Assembly: GCA_031287685.1 (NCBI GenBank)
Contig: JAITSQ010000010.1
Location: 1 to 64,000 of the forward strand
Length of the DNA: 64,000 bases
Reading direction: 5' to 3'
DNA from: Clostridiales bacterium
GTDB taxonomy: Bacteria > Bacillota > Clostridia > Lachnospirales > WQUN01
The notes under the pieces were generated by a model. The model was not told where the DNA came from. It ran no database searches and saw only the letters and a list, made by a program, of their open reading frames with translations. Numbering within the stretch: position 1 is the first letter of the stretch; each line of letters starts with the position of its first letter. Position numbers and translations under genes: made by a program. Of the stretch, positions 45,316-54,141 are shown one piece after another.

Positions 45316-45344
45316 TTGCAAACCGGCGCGAAAATTGTTACACT
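45316..45344 (+). promoter_or_regulatory. Possible promoter for the C39-like protease gene
   Basis: TTGCAA (45316-45321), 17 bp, TACACT (45339-45344). A TATAAT follows shortly after (45350-45355), so the exact -10 is uncertain. The gene starts at 45373. Confidence 0.4.
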
Positions 45345-45372
45345 ATATAATATAATGCGGAGGGGATTGCTT

Positions 45373-46344
45373 ATGAAAAAAGCGGCTTTAATACTGACGG
45401 CGCTTTCGGCGGCCGGAGCGGTCTGGTGCGCCGGGCTTTATTTTCAGGTTGTGGCGGAGGCGAAGGAAGTCCCGAAAGACCCGGTCCTGTCGAGCGTTTC
45501 CGGCGCGGCCGCGCGTTCCCTCGCGAAAGAGACCGGAAAAGCGGCGGTGGAAGCCGATAATTATATGGAAGAAATAATTAAAAAGAATGGGTTTTACGCC
45601 AACGGCGCGGACGGACTTCTGCAAATCCCCAATATAGCCGTGTTTTTCGCCGAAAACCCGGATTTTGACGAGGATATTTATTATAAGGGCAACGAAACCC
45701 CGGCGCTGGGCGGCGGCCATACCCCCCGAGGCTCGGCGAAAATATCCGGCGTGCCGCTCATAGCGCAGAACCCGGAGCTTCCGAGAGGCTGCGAGGTGAC
45801 GAGCCTGACAATGCTGATTCAGCGGGCGGGCCTTAAAAGCGCGGAAATAGGCTCGGATAAGCTGAGCCTTGCCGCCGCGGTTAAAAAGACCGAAAGAACC
45901 TCCTGGACCGAGGGGGGGCGCGTCGTCCGCGCTAACCCGAACGACGGTTTTGTCGGCGATATGTATAATATGAGCAGAGCCGGGTACGGCGTGTATCACG
46001 CGCCGGTTTACGAGCTTCTCGCCCGGTTTTCGCCGGAACGCGCGATAGACGTCACCGGCGCGCCGTTTGAGCGGCTGCTCTGGCTTGTGGAACAAGATAT
46101 GCCCGTGTGGGTCGTGACCAACTCAACGCACAGGCCGCTCCCCGCTTCGGAGTTTGAAACCTGGGAAACGCACTCCGGCCCGGTCAAAATCACCTGGAAA
46201 GAGCACGCCGTGCTTATAACGGGGTACGACGAAAATTTTATATATTTCAACGACCCTCTGCTGGCGTACTCAAAGGCGCCGAGGGAGGGGTTCCGGGCGG
46301 CCTGGCTCCAGATGGGAGCGCAGGCGGTGAGCCTCAACCCATAG
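45373..46344 (+). CDS. Secreted C39-like cysteine peptidase
   Basis: A 323-residue exported protein with an N-terminal signal sequence (KKAALILTALSAAGAVWCAG), a helical linker and a Peptidase_C39_2 domain. The catalytic cysteine is in ELPRGCEVTSLTML (Cys140) and the histidine is in EHAVLITGYDENFIYFNDPL, with Asp nearby. Domains of this kind occur in wall-associated proteins of Bacillota. I moved the start to 45373, which has GGAGGGG before it. It is a single-gene unit and the substrate is unknown. Confidence 0.8.
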   Translation: MKKAALILTALSAAGAVWCAGLYFQVVAEAKEVPKDPVLSSVSGAAARSLAKETGKAAVEADNYMEEIIKKNGFYANGADGLLQIPNIAVFFAENPDFDEDIYYKGNETPALGGGHTPRGSAKISGVPLIAQNPELPRGCEVTSLTMLIQRAGLKSAEIGSDKLSLAAAVKKTERTSWTEGGRVVRANPNDGFVGDMYNMSRAGYGVYHAPVYELLARFSPERAIDVTGAPFERLLWLVEQDMPVWVVTNSTHRPLPASEFETWETHSGPVKITWKEHAVLITGYDENFIYFNDPLLAYSKAPREGFRAAWLQMGAQAVSLNP

Positions 46345-46469
46345 CCGAACCGGCGCGGCTTGGCTTGGCTGTCGCGTTCCGTAAAATGTAACGGTTTTGT
46401 AGTTGTATTTTGTCCGCGGATAATGCACAATAAGCGTAAGAAGCCAATAAGTTAATAATTAGGATGTGT

Positions 46470-46494
46470 TCACATAAGCGGCGGCTTTATGTGA
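46470..46494. promoter_or_regulatory. Hairpin upstream of the amine-oxidase-like gene
   Basis: TCACATAA and TTATGTGA pair across GCGGCGGCT, 28 bp before the start codon at 46523. A weak promoter (TTGTAT 46403-46408, 17 bp, CACAAT 46426-46431) lies upstream, so the hairpin would be in the 5' leader. Confidence 0.35.
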
Positions 46495-46522
46495 GCGCCC
46501 CCTGGGAAAACAGAGGTAATGT

Positions 46523-47488
46523 ATGAGACGATACGCCGTTTTTTTGTTTATTTGCGTTTTTTTATTTTTCCCGAACGAAGCCCGGGCCGACGGCCCGACC
46601 GTTTCAGTCTCCGCCAACACCCTTCCGGAGAACGCGGAAATAGCCGTTTCCGGCTCTATTCCTTACGTGAACATCTCGGGGCGCAGCGCGGAAACGAACG
46701 CTTTCAAGGAAAAAATCAACGACAAAATCCAGGGCGCGGCGCGGTCGAAAATCGACGAAGCCATAAAATCCCGCGCGAAGGCCATATCGTTTTACAGGTA
46801 TGATTTTAAGCCTGGCGGCGGAGACATTATAAATATAGTTATTTACGCGGAAATATCAAGCGGGAATATGGCGCGGAGAGAAGCCGCAAGCGTCGTTTTT
46901 GATAAAAAAGAGCAGAAAATCCTGGGCATAAACGACGTCGTGGGCGCGAACGGCGCGAAGCTGGCCTCGGCTTATGTAAACTCGCTCCGCAAGAAATCCC
47001 CCTCGAAATACGTTTCGAGCTTTTCCGGAATTTCCGACGGGCACGATTTTTTCGTCACGGGGAACGAGCTTCAGATTCTTTTCGATTCTTACGCGCTGAC
47101 CAAGGGAAACTCGGAAATTGAGATCGTGAAAATCCCTCTGTCGGCGTTCCGCTCCTTCAAGCTTCAGCTTGAGGGGGAGGATATGCCGGCGAACAACCTG
47201 GCGCCGCTCCTGCCGCTCCGGGACGTGGCTGAGAATTTCGGCTTCAGCGTGGAGTGGAAAGGCGCCGGCCAGCCTATCTCGGTGTCGCGAGGGAGCTTTG
47301 AGACAAGCGTCACGATTGGCGTAAACGAATATCTTAAAGGCTCCGCCGTTATCAAACTCGAGTCCGCCCCGGCGTCGCACAACGGCGCGACCTACGTGCC
47401 GATTACGTTTTTTGAGGAAGTGCTGGGCCTAAGTTATTATGTTGACGAAAACGGGGAGGCCACGGTGTCGGAGCTTGTTATGGATTGA
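46523..47488 (+). CDS. Secreted protein, DUF4163/DUF3298-like plus copper amine oxidase N-domain
   Basis: A 321-residue secreted protein. Signal peptide residues 1-22 (FLFICVFLFFPNEARA). The middle (PYVNISGRSAETNAFKEKIN to about 215) looks like a DUF4163/DUF3298 pair. The C-terminus (LLPLRDVAENFGFSVEWKG, ITFFEEVLGLSYYV) is a copper-amine-oxidase N-terminal-like domain, a common wall-associated fold in Clostridia. No metal or catalytic residues are evident, so the role is probably binding, not catalysis. AGAGGTA precedes the ATG. Confidence 0.75.
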   Translation: MRRYAVFLFICVFLFFPNEARADGPTVSVSANTLPENAEIAVSGSIPYVNISGRSAETNAFKEKINDKIQGAARSKIDEAIKSRAKAISFYRYDFKPGGGDIINIVIYAEISSGNMARREAASVVFDKKEQKILGINDVVGANGAKLASAYVNSLRKKSPSKYVSSFSGISDGHDFFVTGNELQILFDSYALTKGNSEIEIVKIPLSAFRSFKLQLEGEDMPANNLAPLLPLRDVAENFGFSVEWKGAGQPISVSRGSFETSVTIGVNEYLKGSAVIKLESAPASHNGATYVPITFFEEVLGLSYYVDENGEATVSELVMD

Positions 47489-47512
47489 AAAACGGATAGA
47501 ATATCGCTAAAT

Positions 47513-47604
47513 AAAAACCGCGCGTCGCTAAGAACGAGTCTTTGGTTTGTCCGAATCCCTTTTGACAAGCCAAGCCCCGCAGGCTAAGCGACCGCGGTTT
47601 TTTT
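47513..47604. terminator. Bidirectional terminator with a palindromic unit in its loop
   Basis: AAAAACCGCGCGTCGCTAAG (47513-47532) pairs with CTAAGCGACCGCGGTTTTTT (47584-47603), ending in a T run, between two convergent genes. The loop (47536-47579) contains GGTTTGTC and GACAAGCC flanked by TCTTT and AAGCCCC, a palindromic unit of the family in shortened form. Confidence 0.7.
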
Positions 47605-47610
47605 GCCGCG

Positions 47611-49395
47611 TTAAGCGTCCTTCGCGCGCTTCGCCGCAGCGAAGCCCAGCCCAAGCACGGCGTACCAGATTGTCGTCACCCCGACGGACGAATCCGTGAA
47701 GGCCATTCCGATAATCCCGGCGACGCCCGCGCAGAAGCACCCAAGGGCGACCCCGAAAAAAGTCCGTTCGCCGTCGCTGTCCGTTTTGCCGGAAAGGACG
47801 GCTTTAGCCGTGCCGGCGAGGAAAAACGCGTAAAGGCAAAACAGGGCGGCGAGCGATATCGCGCCGGTATTGACGAAGGTTTGCAGATACGCGCTTTTCG
47901 GCTGGATGACGCTGGCGTAAGGGTTGCCCATATACCGCGTCTTGCCGAGAATATCGTCCTGCGGGAAGTCGAACGCGAAGCAGTCCGGACCCGCTCCGGT
48001 CACAATGCGCTTCGGCAGGAGCGGCAGGGTTCTGTTCCATATATAGCCGCGGCCGCCGAACGCGGTTTCCTTAAAAAGGCTGGCGGAGGGGTATTCCTCA
48101 TAAAGGTCGGTGTAAAACCCGTCGAAACTGAGCGGATAAACCGCCCCGTGCGTGTATTGCAGCATAATATAGAGCGGCTGGCCGTTTTCGGCCATAACGC
48201 CGCGGAAATCCACAAAACATATATTTGACGCCTGGGAAAGCAAGGTAACGTCAACCGCGCCGTTTACCCCGGCGTATTCCGCCGCTTTTGAACCGTCCGC
48301 CCCCGGCGTGAGCTTCATAAGTTTGCCGTTTTCAACATAAAAACCCGAATCTCCGGAATACGCGACAATAACGTCGCCAGCGGAGGTGGAGACGACCGCG
48401 CGGTCTTTCAAGACGGAAATGTCCTTAAGGAAAAAGTCCTCCGAGCCGAACGGTTTGAAGCCGCGCGCGGCGATAAGGACGATAAGCGCGGCCGCCGGAA
48501 TAGACAGAAAGTACAGCGCGCGCCTCTTGACGGCGTTCGCTTTCTTTTCGCGGAGGGCAAGGAGGCCCAACCCCGCCGCGCTTGACGCGATAAACGGGTA
48601 AAGGCCTTGCGGCGCGCCGATAAGGCATATAGCCAGCAGCACGGAGGCGATTATGCTTAAGGCCCGCGCCGCCGATTTCCTGGCGGCGGCCGCGAAACAC
48701 ACGAAAAGCGGCAGGAGGAACGAGGCGTAAAGCCCCGTCCGCGCCGAATCCCCGAAAGTGGCGTAAACGCGGCCGACGGCCATATCGGAAATTTGCTTGA
48801 TCTGCTCGACCGGGCATATAATCCCCTTTATAAAAGGAAGCGAAAATATATCGAAGCCGAAGGTCTGCAGCGCGCCCGCGAAGCCCGCGCCCACCGCCCC
48901 CGCCGCCAGCACGCCCACGGCGGCTTTCGCCAAGGCGGCGGATTTAACGAAGCCGCGCATTTTCGCGAATACGACCGTATAGGAGATAAGGACGAAAATA
49001 TTCTCAAAGCTGTAGGCTATGCCCGTCGCCTGAACGAGGGGGTAGCGCGTCTCGAAAAGAGCCGAAAGCCCGGCGAAAATAAGGTATATCCACAAGGCGC
49101 GGGTTCCCTTTCCGCCGGCGCCGGCTATAATGCTCCTGCGCATAGCGGCGGGGCTTTCCGTAAAGGCGTTCGAGAGGAAAAGAAGCGCCGCCCCGGCTAT
49201 AAGCAGCCCCGACTTATAGAACGTGAAAAGGTCGCGCACCATGCCGGACTGGACCAACCAAGCCTCGTCGTTGTTGGCGACGCGCCCGTGCAGGAGCGTC
49301 GCCAGCGGCATTACCGCGAGGATTAGGATAAAGCTGATAAAATGAACCCTTTCCGTGAGTGTCAAGCCTGAAAACAAACGCTTTGCCCGGCTCAT
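47611..49395 (-). CDS. O-antigen ligase/Wzy-like polytopic membrane protein
   Basis: A 594-residue membrane protein with about a dozen hydrophobic segments and a large hydrophilic insert (residues about 315-440) predicted outside the membrane. RGYIWNRTLPLLPKRIVTGAGPDCF resembles the conserved periplasmic loop of O-antigen ligase-like (Wzy_C) proteins, which polymerise or transfer lipid-linked glycans. The insert (KDRAVVSTSAGDVIVAYSGDSG and beyond) looks like beta-strand sequence and is not usual for the family. No glycosyltransferase genes flank it. Substrate unknown. Confidence 0.65.
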   Translation of the reverse strand: MSRAKRLFSGLTLTERVHFISFILILAVMPLATLLHGRVANNDEAWLVQSGMVRDLFTFYKSGLLIAGAALLFLSNAFTESPAAMRRSIIAGAGGKGTRALWIYLIFAGLSALFETRYPLVQATGIAYSFENIFVLISYTVVFAKMRGFVKSAALAKAAVGVLAAGAVGAGFAGALQTFGFDIFSLPFIKGIICPVEQIKQISDMAVGRVYATFGDSARTGLYASFLLPLFVCFAAAARKSAARALSIIASVLLAICLIGAPQGLYPFIASSAAGLGLLALREKKANAVKRRALYFLSIPAAALIVLIAARGFKPFGSEDFFLKDISVLKDRAVVSTSAGDVIVAYSGDSGFYVENGKLMKLTPGADGSKAAEYAGVNGAVDVTLLSQASNICFVDFRGVMAENGQPLYIMLQYTHGAVYPLSFDGFYTDLYEEYPSASLFKETAFGGRGYIWNRTLPLLPKRIVTGAGPDCFAFDFPQDDILGKTRYMGNPYASVIQPKSAYLQTFVNTGAISLAALFCLYAFFLAGTAKAVLSGKTDSDGERTFFGVALGCFCAGVAGIIGMAFTDSSVGVTTIWYAVLGLGFAAAKRAKDA

Positions 49396-49431
49396 AAGGA
49401 ACGCCTCTTTCCGACAGGTGAAATAATATAC

Positions 49432-49935
49432 TAGAGCAATTCCATGTTTGACTTGCCGCTTTCGAGCCGGAAATCGCGGGCAAGAAGGCGGCTTTTTCGG
49501 CAGGCATTAGTGCCGAAAAAACGCCGAGCAAGAAGGTGGCTTTTTCGGCAGGCCAACTTGCTCGGTGTTTTGGATTGTCTAAAAAGATTTAGACAATCCA
49601 AAGCCCCCTTCTTGGCCGCCCGGTTTTAACCCGGAGACGCGTTTAGGTTTTGTGCGGGCACGAGCATTTGCGGCAGCTTTTTCGCAGAGCGAAAATAGCG
49701 AGAGCAAATGTGGGGAGGCACAAAACCTGCGTCGAAGGGTTTTTAACCCGAAGGCGTGTTTAGTGTTCGCGCGGCTTTAGGCGCGAACATTGCGCCGGAG
49801 GGCCAGCAAGCGGAGCTTGCGAGAGGGCATTAGTGCCGAAAAAACGCCGAGCAAGAAGGTGGCTTTCATTTGTCCAAACTTGTTTTAGACAAACGAAAAC
49901 GCCCTGCGCAGCTTATGTCAAACGGAATTGCTATA
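49432..49935. mobile_element. 504 bp MITE-like element packed with palindromic units
   Basis: TAGAGCAATTCCATGTTTGAC at the left end and GTCAAACGGAATTGCTATA (49917-49935) at the right end are near-complementary. Inside are a forward unit (49481-49529), a truncated one (to 49555), a reversed unit with TTGTCTAAA core (49557-49614), the GGCCGCCCGGTTTTAACCC segment shared with 22081 and 8090, nested arms GGTTTTGTGC...GCACAAAACC, and a final unit with TTTGTCCAAACTTG (49855-49902). No credible gene. Confidence 0.82.
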
Positions 49936-50176
49936 TAAATGATTTTAATACATAAATCATCATTTTTCAAGGAGAAGTTTCGGTAAATTCTAAGAGAGAT
50001 TTTTTTCTCGGCTTTACGCGTGCCGGCGCGAATAATTTATAGTAGAATAATTTAACGGACAAGAAGGGGGCTTTTAGTTGTCTAAATCCTGTTAGATGAC
50101 TAAAAACACCGAGCAAATCCGCGCCCCGTTTATCGCGGCCGTTATACGCCGAGGCGGAAGCGGGTGAGTTTTTTTC
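49936..50176. other. Leader region upstream of pfkA
   Basis: Between the MITE-like element and the pfkA promoter. It holds AT-rich sequence, one palindromic unit (50060-50115, listed separately) and no open frame with a start and ribosome site. Confidence 0.5.
50060..50115. repeat. Stand-alone palindromic unit, forward
   Basis: CAAGAAGGGGGCTTTTAG, TTGTCTAAA, loop, TTAGATGAC, TAAAAACACCGAGCA. It is complete, with both arms, and not part of a larger element, which helps define the unit's limits. Confidence 0.85.
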
Positions 50177-50205
50177 TTGACCTAGGGCGCGAGGTATGGT
50201 ACAAT
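50177..50205 (+). promoter_or_regulatory. Sigma-A-like promoter of pfkA
   Basis: TTGACC (50177-50182), 17 bp, TACAAT (50200-50205), 49 bp before the pfkA ATG. Confidence 0.7.
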
Positions 50206-50254
50206 AAGTAAAAATATGCGCGGGTACCCCGCGCGAGATTACGGAGGAGCTAAT

Positions 50255-51346
50255 ATGAGCAAAAAAATAGGCGTACTTACCGGGGGAGGAGACGCTCCGG
50301 GTCTTAACGCGGTTATTTACGCGCTTGTGCGCGCCTGCATCTCTCGTTACGGTTATGAGCTTATCGGCTACAAATTCGGCTACAGGGGCCTTTACAACAA
50401 CGATTTCGTGCCGCTTGACCTCGCCGCCACGTCGGGCATACTCCACAGAGGCGGAACTATACTTTACAGCTCCAACAAAGACAACCTGTTCGACTACACG
50501 GTTATGGAAAACGGCGTGCCTGTTAAAAGAGACGTTTCCGGCATCGCCATAGAAAATATGAAAAAAGAGGGCGTTGACGTGCTCTGTGTGCTCGGCGGCG
50601 ACGGAACGCTGACCTCAGCCAGGGATTTTGCCCGCGCGGGCGTCAACGTAATCGGCATACCGAAGACCATAGATAACGACCTGGGCGCCACGGAGGCGAC
50701 TTTCGGCTTTGACACCGCCGTAAATATAGTTACGGAGAACCTTGGCCGGCTCCACACCACCGCCGAGTCTCACCAGCGCATAATGGTGGTGGAGGTTATG
50801 GGCCGGAGCGCGGGGTGGATCGCGCTGCACTCCGGCATCGCCGGGTCCGCGGACGTTATAATTATCCCGGAAATCCCCTACAGCATTGACAGCATCGTTA
50901 ATAAAATCCGTGAGCGCGACCAGTCGGGCAAGCCGTTCACGGTTATTGTCGTGTGCGAGGGCGCGGTCGATAAGTCCGGTCAGTCCGTCGTGGGCAAAAT
51001 AGTTAAGGACAGCCCGGACCCCGTGCGTTTCGGCGGCGTGGCGGCGAAAATCGCCCACGAGCTTGAGCTGAGGATGCACTCCGACCATGAGGTGCGTTAT
51101 TGCACGCTTGGCCATATCCAGCGCGGCGGGGACACTTCCGCGGCCGACCGTATACTTTCGGTGCGCTACGGCGTGGCGGCGGCGGAGCTTATCGCCGAAG
51201 AGAAATTCGGCAATATGATTTGCCTGCGCGGCGGCAAAATGTGCCATATAAGCCTTGAGGACGTCATAGGCTCAAACAAGCAGGTTGACCCCAAGGGGGA
51301 ATACGTGAATATCGCCAAGAGCCTCGGGGTATCCTTCGCGGAGTAA
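50255..51346 (+). CDS. pfkA: 6-phosphofructokinase
   Basis: A 363-residue PFK that phosphorylates fructose-6-phosphate in glycolysis. GGDGT (114-118) carries the glycine linked to ATP use, while PKTIDND (136-142) has the lysine usual in pyrophosphate-dependent enzymes; this combination is found in the longer 'mixed' PFK group, most of which use ATP. MGRSAGWIALH and IIPEIPY are further group markers. The start at 50255 has GGAGGAG ahead; an upstream in-frame ATG does not. It leads a pfkA-pta-ackA stretch of central metabolism. Confidence 0.95.
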   Translation: MSKKIGVLTGGGDAPGLNAVIYALVRACISRYGYELIGYKFGYRGLYNNDFVPLDLAATSGILHRGGTILYSSNKDNLFDYTVMENGVPVKRDVSGIAIENMKKEGVDVLCVLGGDGTLTSARDFARAGVNVIGIPKTIDNDLGATEATFGFDTAVNIVTENLGRLHTTAESHQRIMVVEVMGRSAGWIALHSGIAGSADVIIIPEIPYSIDSIVNKIRERDQSGKPFTVIVVCEGAVDKSGQSVVGKIVKDSPDPVRFGGVAAKIAHELELRMHSDHEVRYCTLGHIQRGGDTSAADRILSVRYGVAAAELIAEEKFGNMICLRGGKMCHISLEDVIGSNKQVDPKGEYVNIAKSLGVSFAE

Positions 51347-51382
51347 AAGCTGATTAAATATATTTTAGGAAAGGTGATTAGA

Positions 51383-52375
51383 ATGGGGTTTTTAGACACT
51401 ATTAAAGACAGGGCGCGCGCCGCCAAAAAAACGATAGTCCTTCCCGAAACTTTCGACCCCCGCACGACGGAGGCGGCGGTTAAGGCGCTTGAACAGGGAA
51501 TCGCCAACCTCCTGCTTATCGGGAACAAGGACGAAATCACCGCCAAAACGAACGGCGATTTGTCGAAAGCCGAATTTATCGACCCGGCGGATTTTGATAA
51601 AATGCCCGAACTCGCGCGAACGCTTTATGAACTGCGCAAGTCAAAGGGTATGACGGAGGCGGAGGCGGAAAAGCTCCTTAAAACCGACCCGCTTTACTTG
51701 GGGGTAATGCTCGTGAAAGCTGGCATAGCCGACGGTATGGTGGCGGGCGCGGCCAACGCCACGGCGGACGTCCTGCGCCCGTCGCTCCAGATACTTAAGA
51801 CCGCGCCGGGGACGAAGCTTGTTTCGGCGTTTTTCCTGATGGTGGTGCCGAATTGCGAGTACGGAGCCGACGGCGTGTTCGTGTACGCGGATTCCGGCCT
51901 GAACCAGAACCCAAACGCCGAGGAGCTGGCGGCGATTGCGCAAAGCTCCGCGAAGTCGTTTGAGCTGCTCACGGGCAAGGAGCCTGTCGTGGCGATGCTT
52001 TCGCACTCGACCAAGGGCAGCGCCAAGCACGCCGACGTGGATAAAGTCGTCGAAGCGGCGCGCCTCGCCAAAGAACAGGCCCCGAACCTCAAGCTCGACG
52101 GCGAGTTTCAGCTTGACGCGGCCATCGTCCCCTCTATCGGGGAGAAAAAGGCCCCCGGGAACTCCGTGGCGGGCAAGGCGAACGTGCTTATTTTCCCGGA
52201 CCTTGACGCGGGCAATATCGGCTATAAGCTGACCGAGCGCCTGGCGAAGGCGGAGGCCTACGGCCCGGTTACGCAGGGCATAGCGAAGCCTGTGAACGAC
52301 CTTTCCCGAGGGTGCTCCGCCGACGATATTGTGGGCGTAGTGGCGATTACGGCGGTGCAGGCCAGCGCGAACTAG
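51383..52375 (+). CDS. pta: Phosphate acetyltransferase
   Basis: A 330-residue enzyme interconverting acetyl-CoA and acetyl phosphate. Short Pta form without the N-terminal regulatory domains. Family segments include KKTIVLPETFDPRTTEAA, GMVAGAANATADVLRPSLQI and MLSHSTKGSAKH. It lies 36 bp after pfkA and 60 bp before ackA, giving the acetate fermentation branch in one place. I take ATG 51383, which has AAAGGTGA ahead, over a GTG 9 bases upstream. Confidence 0.96.
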   Translation: MGFLDTIKDRARAAKKTIVLPETFDPRTTEAAVKALEQGIANLLLIGNKDEITAKTNGDLSKAEFIDPADFDKMPELARTLYELRKSKGMTEAEAEKLLKTDPLYLGVMLVKAGIADGMVAGAANATADVLRPSLQILKTAPGTKLVSAFFLMVVPNCEYGADGVFVYADSGLNQNPNAEELAAIAQSSAKSFELLTGKEPVVAMLSHSTKGSAKHADVDKVVEAARLAKEQAPNLKLDGEFQLDAAIVPSIGEKKAPGNSVAGKANVLIFPDLDAGNIGYKLTERLAKAEAYGPVTQGIAKPVNDLSRGCSADDIVGVVAITAVQASAN

Positions 52376-52435
52376 CGAAGCCCCGCGCGGCGGCTGTTAT
52401 ATTAAAAACACATTAAAAAGCGGGTGTATGAAATT

Positions 52436-53626
52436 ATGAAAATTCTGGTATTGAACTGCGGAAGCTCTTCCCTGAAGTATCAGCTTTTTGATATGGATAA
52501 TGAGGAAGTCCTCGCCAAAGGGCTTTGTGAGCGAATCGCCATAGACGGCTCGATTCTGAAACATTCCCCGACGGGCAAGGAAAAGTTTGAGCTTAAAACG
52601 CCGATGAAAGACCATAACGACGCTATCGCGGCGGTGGTGGACGCGCTTCTCGACAAGACGCACGGCGTTATCTCCGATATTTCAGAGGTGAACGCCGTCG
52701 GGCACAGGGTCGTCCATGGCGGCGAAGCGTTCACGAAATCCGTCATAATCGACGGCGCGGTGAAAAAAGCAATCTCGGAGTGCGCGCAAATCGCGCCGCT
52801 GCACAACCCGCCCAACCTTATGGGGATTGAGGCGTGTGAGCGCCTTATGAAAAACACGCCTCAGACGGCGGTTTTCGACACGGCCTTTCACCAGACAATG
52901 CCGCCGAAAGCCTATCTTTACGCCATTCCGTATGAACTGTACGACAAGCATAAGGTGCGCAAATACGGCTTTCACGGCACGAGCCACAAGTACGTCTCCG
53001 AGCGGGCGGCCGCCGTTCTTGGGAAGCCCCTTGAGAGCCTCAAAATAATCACTTGCCATCTTGGCAACGGAGCCTCCGTCTGCGCCGTGGACGGCGGGAA
53101 ATCCGTCGATACGTCAATGGGCTTTACGCCGCTTGAGGGCCTTGTTATGGGCACGCGGTCGGGCGATATTGACCCCGCCGTGGTTTCCTTTATAATGGAA
53201 AAAGAAGGCAAAACCGCCAAAGAAGTTGAAAATATGCTTAATAAGCAATCCGGCGTTCTGGGCGTGTCGGGCGTGTCGAGCGATTTCCGTGACATCGAGG
53301 ACGCGGAGAGGGGCGGCAATAACCGCGCAAAACTGGCCTTGGAGGGCTTTTATTACCGCGTGGCGAAATACGCCGGGGCCTACGCCGCCGCTATGAACGG
53401 CGCGGACGCGTTCGTCTTTACGGCTGGGCTTGGGGAAAACAGCGCCTCCGCCAGGGCCGCCATATGCGGCTATCTCGGCTTCCTGGGCCTTAAAATTGAC
53501 GCGGATAAAAACTCCGTCCGCGGGCGGGAAATAGACTTCGCGGCGGCGGACTCAAAAGCGCGCGCGCTGGTTATCCCCACAAATGAGGAGTTGGTCATAG
53601 CGCGGGATACGAAGGCGTTGGTGTAA
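52436..53626 (+). CDS. ackA: Acetate kinase
   Basis: A 396-residue ASKHA enzyme making ATP and acetate from acetyl phosphate. It starts [19 protein letters not shown] and has [24 protein letters not shown] (active-site His), [22 protein letters not shown] and TAGLGENSA. Length is standard. It is followed by a strong terminator at 53716-53752, ending the pfkA-pta-ackA unit. Confidence 0.97.
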   Translation: MKILVLNCGSSSLKYQLFDMDNEEVLAKGLCERIAIDGSILKHSPTGKEKFELKTPMKDHNDAIAAVVDALLDKTHGVISDISEVNAVGHRVVHGGEAFTKSVIIDGAVKKAISECAQIAPLHNPPNLMGIEACERLMKNTPQTAVFDTAFHQTMPPKAYLYAIPYELYDKHKVRKYGFHGTSHKYVSERAAAVLGKPLESLKIITCHLGNGASVCAVDGGKSVDTSMGFTPLEGLVMGTRSGDIDPAVVSFIMEKEGKTAKEVENMLNKQSGVLGVSGVSSDFRDIEDAERGGNNRAKLALEGFYYRVAKYAGAYAAAMNGADAFVFTAGLGENSASARAAICGYLGFLGLKIDADKNSVRGREIDFAAADSKARALVIPTNEELVIARDTKALV

Positions 53627-53715
53627 AATAAAAAACGGGGCGTTCGCGCCTGGCTTGGGTTATCGTTTCCGCGGCCATTTTCAAGCGGATTTTAATCAAA
53701 CAGCGGGAAACGCGC

Positions 53716-53752
53716 AAAAAAGCGGAGACGGAACCTTCCTCTCCGCTTTTTA
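53716..53752 (+). terminator. Rho-independent terminator after ackA
   Basis: AAAAAGCGGAGA and TCTCCGCTTTTT form a 12 bp stem with loop CGGAACCTTCC, 90 bp downstream of the ackA stop. Confidence 0.85.
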
Positions 53753-53789
53753 CATTTTAGAGTTAGCTAACGCTTGGGGGAGGAGGCGC

Positions 53790-53892
53790 TAGAGCAATTC
53801 CGTTTGATATTGGCGCTCTTCCGCGCCGAAAACGCGTTAAAGCCCGCGATTTTCAGCTTGAACAACGCCTAATCAAACCTGGAATTGCTCTA
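53790..53892. mobile_element. Short MITE-like element, AGAGCAATTCC family
   Basis: TAGAGCAATTCCGTTTGATA (53790-53809) and TCAAACCTGGAATTGCTCTA (53873-53892) are inverted ends of a 103 bp element between the ackA terminator and the YvyF-like gene. The interior is GC-rich with CGCGCCG-type palindromes and no open frame. Confidence 0.82.
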
Positions 53893-53903
53893 TAACTCCG
53901 GTT

Positions 53904-54137
53904 CTACAGGCTTTCGAGCCGCCCGTTCGCCAAATAACGCATTATCCTGCTCCTCTCCACTCCCGTCGCCGCGGCCGCCTGCGCGGCCGAAGCGCCGCGG
54001 TTATCGCGCACATACTCCCGCACGCGGCGGCACTCCTCCTCCTCCCGTATTACGCAGTCCGGGCAGATTGCGGGAATCCCCGCCTCGTGCTCGAAAACGC
54101 CGCCGCATACAGAGCAGCGAATCCTCCTGCCACCCAT
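53904..54137 (-). CDS. Small zinc-ribbon/HTH protein, YvyF-like
   Basis: A 77-residue protein with two Cys pairs (CSVC and CPDC) forming a zinc ribbon, then EEEECRRVREYVRDNRGASAA and a winged-helix-like segment (AAAATGVERSRIMRYLANGRL). It resembles the small YvyF proteins encoded in flagellar loci of Bacillota (TIGR03826). No flagellar genes are here, so a motility role cannot be assumed. It is 4 bp after the FAD oxidoreductase and probably co-transcribed. A GGGGAGGA site precedes the ATG. Confidence 0.7.
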   Translation of the reverse strand: MGGRRIRCSVCGGVFEHEAGIPAICPDCVIREEEECRRVREYVRDNRGASAAQAAAATGVERSRIMRYLANGRLESL

Positions 54138-54141
54138 AAAA

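Noticed and set aside
49432-49935. Structured RNA or riboswitch upstream of pfkA
   Set aside because: The hairpins belong to a mobile element with inverted ends, lie before the pfkA promoter and so are not in its leader.
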